Shown: one piece after another, positions 1 through 4,316 of the stretch
Numbering within the stretch: the first letter of the stretch is position 1
How the letters are laid out: each line of letters begins with the position of its first letter
NCBI GenBank assembly: GCA_015491145.1
Contig: WFWM01000073.1
Span: 1 to 5,399, forward strand
DNA: 5,399 nucleotides
Direction of reading: 5' to 3'
Source: Patescibacteria group bacterium
GTDB taxonomy: Bacteria; Patescibacteriota; Minisyncoccia; Phycocordibacterales; UBA12088
The notes under the pieces: generated by a model
What the model saw: only the letters and a program-made list of their open reading frames with translations
What the model was told of the DNA's origin: nothing
The model's database searches: none
Made by a program: the position numbers and the translations under genes

Positions 1-42
1 CGCCGTGGCGCTCTCCATTCCTCGGCTTGGCGGGTGTTCCAT
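1..42 (-). CDS. Possible start of a leftward gene, truncated by the window edge
   Basis: Only 14 codons are visible, beginning MEHPPSRGMESATA, with no stop before the edge. The product cannot be recognised. It is listed because the expected start signals are in order on the minus strand: an extended -10 box (76-68), then AAGGGA about seven bases before this ATG, which is good Shine-Dalgarno spacing. A second ATG five bases upstream (at 47, frame MRWNTRQAEEW...) is also open to the edge, but it sits only two bases after AAGGGA, so it is less likely. The reading frame is too short to show coding character, so this may be a chance open frame. Confidence 0.3.
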   Translation of the reverse strand, partial: MEHPPSRGMESATA

Positions 43-62
43 CGCATATTCCCTTGTGCGAT
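41..62 (-). promoter_or_regulatory. Short dyad (6-bp arms, 10-base loop) at the predicted leftward transcript start
   Basis: ATCGCA at 41-46 is perfectly complementary to TGCGAT at 57-62. In leftward mRNA this folds a six-pair hairpin essentially at the 5' end. The loop holds the AAGGGA ribosome-binding sequence, and the start ATG (42-40) begins within the last bases of the closing arm. It could stabilise the 5' end, tune translation, or be a DNA operator overlapping the start point. Six pairs is short, so coincidence is possible. Confidence 0.3.
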
Positions 63-67
63 AACAT

Positions 68-76
68 ATCATACCA
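68..76 (-). promoter_or_regulatory. Extended -10 promoter element facing left
   Basis: Read on the minus strand, these bases are TGGTATGAT. That is a TGn extension followed by TATGAT, five of six matches to the TATAAT consensus. No good -35 box stands 16-18 bases upstream, which is tolerated for extended -10 promoters. Transcription would start near 60-62, at the outer edge of the dyad at 41-62. The same AT-rich core carries TATCAT on the plus strand (67-72), so it might fire in both directions and also serve thpR, but the rightward version has no convincing -35. Inferred from consensus matching only. Confidence 0.4.
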
Positions 77-163
77 CACCTCTCTTGAAAGGCTCCTCTT
101 TGTTGATTTTTAAGGTTCTCGCTCACTTGCGCCCCTGAAGTTCCTGCGGCACGATACCTTTCG

Positions 164-760
164 ATGGGTCGAGGCGATGGGGGAGTAGCGAGAACCTTCG
201 TGGCAATGGAAGTGCCACCTTCGCTACGCAAGCCGCTTGAGCGCATTCGGGATCGGTATGGAAAGTTGCCGTACCTCCGTTGGACGCTCGTGCGCGACTG
301 GCATACCACGCTCCTTTTCATTGGAGCAACGCCGCGATCTCATCTGACGGAAATAGAGGCGGCACTTGCCCCTCTCGCCCGGATGTTTGCCCCCATTCCC
401 CTGACGGTGGAAAGAATCGGATACGCGCCGCCTCAACGACCGGCTTCAATGGTGTGGGCGTACCTGTCGTTCTCCCCAGTGCTCGAGCGTCTTGCCCGAT
501 CAGTGACGGAAGCAGTCCGCCCATTGGTTGCCCCGGAAGACAGTAGGGCAGGCACCTTACCGCTGCCCCACATCACCCTCGCACGTTTCCGTGATCGGCG
601 ACCCGTGCCGCCGCATCAGCGCATTGTGTTCCGTGCGGGAGAGGTGGTGGAGACCGAGCACCTCTTTTCCCGAATGGTGCTCTACGAGAGCTGCCGGATG
701 GGAAATGGGCGCGGGACGACCTACCGACAGGTTGCCACTTGGAAGCTAACGGGAAACTGA
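164..760 (+). CDS. thpR: RNA 2',3'-cyclic phosphodiesterase (2'-5' RNA ligase family, ThpR/LigT)
   Basis: This is a soluble 198-residue protein of the 2H phosphoesterase superfamily, close to the usual family length of about 180-200. Both catalytic histidine motifs are present: HTT at residues 47-49 within WHTTLLFIG, and HIT at 136-138 within PHITLARF. They sit in the expected two lobes. The N-terminal RTFVAMEVPPSLRKPL matches the typical first strand and helix. Known members open 2',3'-cyclic phosphate RNA ends to 2'-phosphates and can reversibly join tRNA halves through 2'-5' bonds in vitro; the cellular role is poorly defined. The ATG at 164 is the first possible start after an in-frame TGA at 104-106. 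It gives about nine residues more than many relatives. No Shine-Dalgarno is visible. It is the first gene of the rightward cluster, and the HAD gene follows after 7 bases. Family assignment is firm; substrate is inferred. Confidence 0.93.
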   Translation: MGRGDGGVARTFVAMEVPPSLRKPLERIRDRYGKLPYLRWTLVRDWHTTLLFIGATPRSHLTEIEAALAPLARMFAPIPLTVERIGYAPPQRPASMVWAYLSFSPVLERLARSVTEAVRPLVAPEDSRAGTLPLPHITLARFRDRRPVPPHQRIVFRAGEVVETEHLFSRMVLYESCRMGNGRGTTYRQVATWKLTGN

Positions 761-767
761 AGGGAGT

Positions 768-1502
768 ATGGCAGGAGGAAACGAGAAGGGGGAAGGGGAG
801 CACGGCGCTCTGCAACAGCGCAAACCGGTTGCGGTGTTCGATGTAGACGGCACCCTCTTCCGTTCCTCTCTCTTCATTGAAATCGTAGAGGCGCTCCTGC
901 AGGAAGGACTTTTCCCCCCTGAGACTCGTGCGATGTACGCCGAGGAGGAACGGCGATGGCAGGAGCGGCAGGGTTCCTACGAAGCCTACCTCAATATGAT
1001 GATTGCCGCCTTTATGCGCTCCATTGCCGGCGTTCGGTTTGACGATTTCGCGCGTATCGCCGAGGCGGTCGTGCAGCGCAACCAGCATCGACTCTACACC
1101 TACACGCGGGATCTCGTCGCCTCCCTGAAGGAGGAAGGGTACTTCCTCCTTGCCATTTCGCAAAGCCCGAAGGTGGTGTTGGAAAAGTTCTGCAAGGGCA
1201 TCGGCTTTGACAAGGTGTACGGGCGACGCTACGCAATCGGGCCTGATGGGCGGTTCACCGGCGAGGTGATGGACCTCCACCTTATTGCGAACAAGGCGAA
1301 CATCCTCAAGCGGGCGTTGGAGAAGGAGCCTATCACATTGGATCGGTCGGTAGGGGTTGGCGATACGGAAGGCGATATCCCTTTCCTCGAGTTGGTAGAG
1401 ACGCCTATTTGTTTCAATCCGAATAAAGCGCTCTACCAATATGCGAGGAAGCAAGGATGGAAGGTGGTTGTGGAGCGTAAGGATGTGGTGTACTACTTGT
1501 AG
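768..1502 (+). CDS. HAD superfamily hydrolase, subfamily IB (phosphoserine-phosphatase-like)
   Basis: This 244-residue cytosolic protein has all four HAD motifs. Motif I is FDVDGTL, with nucleophile Asp25 and acid/base Asp27. Motif II is Ser131 in AISQSP. Motif III is probably Lys176 in NKANIL. Motif IV is GVGDTEGD, with Asp199 and Asp203 for magnesium. A helical cap lies between motifs I and II (about residues 34-110), as in the IB/SerB-like group. The segment YAIGPDGRFTGEV and the FNPNKALYQYARKQGW tail are typical of uncharacterised HAD-IB proteins. The family dephosphorylates small phosphometabolites through an aspartyl-phosphate; the substrate here cannot be told. The first 20 residues are charged, glycine-rich and lie outside the domain, but no alternative in-frame start is available before motif I. 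AAGGGAGT directly precedes the ATG, an unusually tight Shine-Dalgarno. It starts 7 bases after thpR and ends against the pilin gene, so it is probably cotranscribed. Confidence 0.92.
   Translation: MAGGNEKGEGEHGALQQRKPVAVFDVDGTLFRSSLFIEIVEALLQEGLFPPETRAMYAEEERRWQERQGSYEAYLNMMIAAFMRSIAGVRFDDFARIAEAVVQRNQHRLYTYTRDLVASLKEEGYFLLAISQSPKVVLEKFCKGIGFDKVYGRRYAIGPDGRFTGEVMDLHLIANKANILKRALEKEPITLDRSVGVGDTEGDIPFLELVETPICFNPNKALYQYARKQGWKVVVERKDVVYYL
1128..1151 (+). repeat. Perfect 10-bp inverted repeat inside the HAD gene
   Basis: AAGGAGGAAG (1128-1137), then loop GGTA, then CTTCCTCCTT (1142-1151) form an uninterrupted ten-pair stem in the mRNA. It encodes Lys-Glu-Glu-Gly-Tyr-Phe-Leu-Leu just before motif II. 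The left arm contains AAGGAGG, a near-ideal anti-Shine-Dalgarno match, which the stem would hide. No start codon follows at useful spacing, and no U-tract follows, so it is not an intrinsic terminator. It may be a translation-pausing hairpin or a chance product of the coding sequence. Confidence 0.45.
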
Positions 1503-1508
1503 TTGTCT

Positions 1509-2153
1509 ATGGCAGGAAAAGGAAAGGGACCACTCGCTAGGTCGAAGCTAACGCATTTTTCCGCCTTCACCCTCATCGAGCTCCTCGTCGTGATTGCCAT
1601 CATCGGCTTGCTCTCCTCGATCGTCTTCGCCTCCCTCAATTCGGCGCGGGCGAAGGCGCGGGATGCGCAACGGATTGCCGTGGTGCGAGAGCTGCAGAAG
1701 GCGGTGGAACTGTTCTACGCAGACCACAACCGTTACCCGGGTTTTCCCGGTGCGTTCTATACCACCACGGGTGGGGACTGGTTTATTCGCAACCCTATCA
1801 ATGGTGACCCTGAAGCGGCGCTCTCTCAATTGCGTTCCGAGCTCGCGCCATACCTTCCCACGCTTCCTTCCATTCCGAGGAAGCAGAAGACTGTTGTGTA
1901 CTACGGGAAGGACAACGCCTGCCACCTCGTCGGGGGGTCCCCGAGGCTCCAGTATCAGACGGATGGATCAGACTATAAGATTGCGGTATGGCTGGAGCGA
2001 GAGGAATCGTGCGCGCGGGTGAGGGATGATGGCGGAAGCTCAACCTGCTGCCCCATTTTTGGGCGAGGGACGCCGCTGGAATCGAAGGGGCGTTCGTGGG
2101 AGGCGTATGAGGTCTTCAGCGAAGGGGCGCGCAATTGGATGCCTACCTACTGA
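1509..2153 (+). CDS. Type IV pilin-like / type II secretion pseudopilin protein with N-terminal methylation motif
   Basis: This 214-residue protein starts with a basic leader (residues 1-19, three Lys and one Arg) followed by FTLIELLVVIAIIGLLSSIV (20-39). That is the class III prepilin signature, with the conserved Glu at mature position 5 and a hydrophobic helix continuing as an alpha-1 spine with LNSARAKARDAQR. Prepilin peptidase should cut before Phe20. The residue before the cut is Ala19, not the usual Gly. The rest looks like a globular pilin head (YADHNRYPG at 70-78 is a typical GspG-like element). It has four cysteines at 138, 168, 180 and 181 that may form disulfides outside the membrane. 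Major, minor or secretion role cannot be decided; no assembly ATPase or peptidase gene is nearby. I chose the ATG at 1509; a TTG at 1503, right after the HAD stop, would add two residues. No clear Shine-Dalgarno is visible. The 3' end probably overlaps the glycosylase gene. Confidence 0.88.
   Translation: MAGKGKGPLARSKLTHFSAFTLIELLVVIAIIGLLSSIVFASLNSARAKARDAQRIAVVRELQKAVELFYADHNRYPGFPGAFYTTTGGDWFIRNPINGDPEAALSQLRSELAPYLPTLPSIPRKQKTVVYYGKDNACHLVGGSPRLQYQTDGSDYKIAVWLEREESCARVRDDGGSSTCCPIFGRGTPLESKGRSWEAYEVFSEGARNWMPTY
1987..2002 (+). repeat. 16-base direct repeat, copy 1 (in the pilin gene)
   Basis: TATGGCTGGAGCGAGA occurs here and again at 2706-2721 in the glycosylase gene, same strand, 719 bases apart. 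The two copies are read in different frames, so shared protein sequence does not explain the match. The flanking bases differ at once on both sides. Confidence 0.5.
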
Positions 2154-3054
2154 GCTCGCTGCGGAAGCACACAGGCTCCAAAGCGTGTTTCGCTTGCTGG
2201 AGCGTAACCTGCGGAAGCAACCATTGCGGGAGTTGCCGTGGCGATCCCCGAAGCTCCTCTTGCCGGATGGTACGATGGACCCCTACGCCGTTGTGGTTTC
2301 TGAGGTGATGCTCCAGCAGACGCAGGTGGAGCGTGTGGTTCCCTACTTTACTCGGTGGATGGAGCAATGGCCAACGATTGAGCGGCTTTCCCGTGCTCCC
2401 CGACCGTCAGTGATGCGCATCTGGAGCGGTCTCGGCTACAACCGGCGGGCACTCGCGCTCCTTGCGCTCGCAAAGGAAGTGGTGCGGCGCCACGGAGGCA
2501 CCTTCCCGCGGGATCGGAAATCTCTCGAGGCTCTGCCGGGAGTTGGGCGCTACACCGCCGGTGCGGTGCGGGTGTTTGCCTACAATTGCTGGGATGAAGC
2601 GCTGGAGGCGAACGGACGGCTCGTGCTGCTTTTTTCGCTCAAGCAGGCAGGAGGCGATCCCACTAGCCTATCGGAAGGTGCGCTGCATGCGCTATTGCAG
2701 CAGGCTATGGCTGGAGCGAGACAACAGGGTTGGCGGCCGCGGGAATGGTACTGGCGCCTTATGGACTACGGCGCCTCGCTTCGCGCGCGAGGGGTTCGCA
2801 TTGGCACACTCTCCCCCCAGCGACGGCGGCAGGGGCCGTTTGCCGGTTCGCGGCGGCAGGTGCGTGGCGCCATTGTCCGGCTCCTCCTCGCGCAAGGAGG
2901 CGGGCCGGTCTCCACCGAAGCGCTCCTCCAACAACTCCGCACACAGAAGATTCTCGCCTTAGGGGAGGAACCCGAAACGCGGTTCATTCCTGCGCTCACC
3001 TCCCTCGCTGCAGAAGGGGTGCTTCGCCAGCGGGATGGAGGGTGGAGTCTTTAG
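2107..3054 (+). CDS. MutY-like A/G-specific adenine glycosylase (HhH-GPD family), iron-sulfur-less variant
   Basis: Numbered from this start (315 residues): PWR at 44-46; DPYAVVVSEVMLQQTQVERVVPYF, with the MutY catalytic-type Glu66 and the LQQTQ minor-groove element (69-73); and the helix-hairpin-helix LEALPGVGRYTAGAV (141-155). Tyr149 replaces the Lys of endonuclease III, indicating a monofunctional glycosylase that would remove adenine opposite 8-oxoguanine. The usual DGNVxR catalytic segment reads EANGRLV (167-173), so Glu stands at the Asp position. After LMDYGA (218-223) there is no cysteine, so the [4Fe-4S] loop is lost. SRRQVRG (248-254) leads into a small winged-helix-like tail (255-315) instead of the MutT-like 8-oxoG domain. 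This matches a form I recall from Patescibacteria; activity is inferred. The frame is open from ATG 2026. I prefer ATG 2107, after GGGAGG, because the extra 27 residues look like arginine-rich shadow of the pilin gene. GTG 2185 is another option. Confidence 0.85.
   Translation: MRSSAKGRAIGCLPTELAAEAHRLQSVFRLLERNLRKQPLRELPWRSPKLLLPDGTMDPYAVVVSEVMLQQTQVERVVPYFTRWMEQWPTIERLSRAPRPSVMRIWSGLGYNRRALALLALAKEVVRRHGGTFPRDRKSLEALPGVGRYTAGAVRVFAYNCWDEALEANGRLVLLFSLKQAGGDPTSLSEGALHALLQQAMAGARQQGWRPREWYWRLMDYGASLRARGVRIGTLSPQRRRQGPFAGSRRQVRGAIVRLLLAQGGGPVSTEALLQQLRTQKILALGEEPETRFIPALTSLAAEGVLRQRDGGWSL
2706..2721 (+). repeat. 16-base direct repeat, copy 2 (in the glycosylase gene)
   Basis: This is the exact second copy of the 16-mer at 1987-2002. 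Here it is read GCT ATG GCT GGA GCG AGA (Ala-Met-Ala-Gly-Ala-Arg), while in the pilin gene it is read TGG CTG GAG CGA GAG (Trp-Leu-Glu-Arg-Glu). No function is evident. Confidence 0.5.
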
Positions 3055-4259
3055 GAAGAAGGGGTTGGTTCGGTGTCCTTGAGGAAGAGGGCGTAGGCAC
3101 CGAACCCGGCCATCAAGGCTGCGAGAGCCCAGAACGACTGAGCGATACTCCCGGAGAGCAGCGTCACCATGCCGGAGGCTGCGCTTGCGAGGAAAAGAGC
3201 AACGGGTCGAGTCGAACGGAAGAGGGCAATGATGCCGTCGCCATCGGCGTTCGTGTGCTTAAAGAAGTAGCTCTCGCTCGCAGCTTCCACGATTGCGGCA
3301 CCCGTTCGCGTGAGGAAGAGCACGACTGCCCAGAGGAGGAGAGAGGCATCGCGCAGGAGAGGGAAAAACGCCACTGAGAGTGCGATGATACCGAACCCAG
3401 CAAAGAGGAATTCCCGCTCGCCCCATCGGGTGTCGGCAAGCCATCCAACGAGCCGTTCAAAGAGCACAAACGGCAGCAGCATCACAACAAAAACCCAACT
3501 GAGCTGCTCCCACGGGAAACCCAACGTGGCATGGAGGTACAGGGGGGTGTAGATAACCATCCATGCGTAGAAGGTGCGGAGGCCGATTTGGAGGAGGTAG
3601 GCGTCGCGCAGCGGCTTGCGTGCCATAAGGGTGCGGAGCGAGGTGAGGAGAGAGGGTGCTGCGGTGACGGCGGGCGCGAGGGGAATGCGGAGCGACGGCG
3701 CAATGAGCGCAAGCGGCAGCAGGACGGCAATGCCGAAGAGGTAGGCGGCTCCATAGCTGAAGCGGCCGGCCAGCAGAGGAGAGAGTGCCGCGGCAATCAC
3801 GAGCGCAGCATTCATCAGCGTAAGGGCAGTCGTGCGGACGCGGCCGGTGACGCCTTCGTGGTCTCCCACGAGCCGTTCCAGTGCGAGATCGATGGCGTAC
3901 ACGCCAAGGAGGTACGTTGCCTGCGAAAGGAGGAAGGCTCCCCCAAGAAGGAGCGAGGTAATCGGTGAGGAAGGTTGGCCTTCAATGAAGAGAAAGACGC
4001 TGTAGAGGAGTGCTTCTGCCACAACCCACCACGCGAGGAAGTGTGCGAGGGATCGTGCTGAGCGCACGAAAAGTGGCGCAAGCCACACAATGCCGATGAA
4101 GGAAACGAGCGCGCCGCCGGCAACGAGGGGGGTGACCCACCGCACCCCTACCTGAGCGGCAATGAAGCTCGAGGCAAGGTAGAGGACGCTGAAGAGGTGG
4201 AGGGAGAGGAAGAACTGGGCGAAGTAGGTGCGGTGGAGGAGCGAAGCGCTGCTTCCCAT
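3051..4259 (-). CDS. Major facilitator superfamily (MFS) transporter, substrate unknown
   Basis: This is a 402-residue inner-membrane protein with about twelve hydrophobic helices, roughly at residues 11-34, 41-64, 71-92, 100-125, 144-163, 168-188, 219-243, 253-275, 283-301, 306-330, 342-367 and 374-393. A longer polar loop sits near 190-218, between the two halves. MFS character shows in the loop after helix 8, GWLADTRWGER (272-282), which resembles the conserved G-x-LAD-x-G-R-R loop. The length fits the family. Helices 10-11 carry a polar stretch (TRTGAAIVEAASESYFFKH, 317-335, then FRSTRP) likely to line the path or couple protons. I cannot name a substrate. The gene follows the RNase J gene by 28 bases, probably as readthrough plus its own promoter (4287-4316). 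No Shine-Dalgarno precedes the ATG, and an in-frame TGA just upstream rules out an earlier start. Its TAA overlaps the glycosylase TAG by four bases, tail to tail. Confidence 0.88.
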   Translation of the reverse strand: MGSSASLLHRTYFAQFFLSLHLFSVLYLASSFIAAQVGVRWVTPLVAGGALVSFIGIVWLAPLFVRSARSLAHFLAWWVVAEALLYSVFLFIEGQPSSPITSLLLGGAFLLSQATYLLGVYAIDLALERLVGDHEGVTGRVRTTALTLMNAALVIAAALSPLLAGRFSYGAAYLFGIAVLLPLALIAPSLRIPLAPAVTAAPSLLTSLRTLMARKPLRDAYLLQIGLRTFYAWMVIYTPLYLHATLGFPWEQLSWVFVVMLLPFVLFERLVGWLADTRWGEREFLFAGFGIIALSVAFFPLLRDASLLLWAVVLFLTRTGAAIVEAASESYFFKHTNADGDGIIALFRSTRPVALFLASAASGMVTLLSGSIAQSFWALAALMAGFGAYALFLKDTEPTPSS

Positions 4260-4286
4260 AAGCTGCGTGGCGATGGATCAGGCGGA

Positions 4287-4316
4287 ATTATACGCCGATG
4301 ATGACGGGAATGACGA
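4287..4316 (-). promoter_or_regulatory. Candidate promoter for the MFS gene, overlapping the RNase J stop codon
   Basis: On the minus strand a perfect TATAAT occupies 4292-4287, formed by the last Val codon and TAA stop of RNase J. TCGTCA (4316-4311), 18 bases upstream, matches four of six -35 bases. Transcription would begin near 4280, giving a leader of about 20 bases before the MFS ATG at 4259. The surrounding DNA is GC-rich, so a perfect -10 exactly in the gap between two genes stands out. Consensus match only. Confidence 0.42.

Noticed and set aside
85..113. Rightward promoter TTGAAA (85-90) with TTTTAA (108-113) for thpR
   Set aside because: The -35 is good but the -10 matches only three of six bases, so I do not list it; thpR must have a promoter in this gap, but I cannot place it.
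1..163. tRNA, small RNA or riboswitch in the left intergenic region
   Set aside because: No cloverleaf, conserved aptamer pattern or terminator is visible; only promoter-like elements and one short dyad.
573..1454. A 293-codon open frame on the minus strand across thpR and the HAD gene
   Set aside because: It is antisense to two genes with complete catalytic motifs; its translation has no recognisable domain, and long antisense frames are common in GC-rich DNA.
1736..1752. CCGGG-TTTT-CCCGG hairpin in the pilin gene
   Set aside because: Only five pairs, and explained by the codons of the RYPGFPG peptide.
1930..1944. Six-pair hairpin TCGGGG-GGT-CCCCGA in the pilin gene
   Set aside because: It is short, mid-gene, with no U-tract; expected by chance in GC-rich coding DNA.
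2730..3377. A 215-codon plus-strand frame spanning the glycosylase end and the transporter
   Set aside because: It overlaps two well-supported genes in other frames, and the translation is low-complexity, rich in Arg, Gly and Ala.
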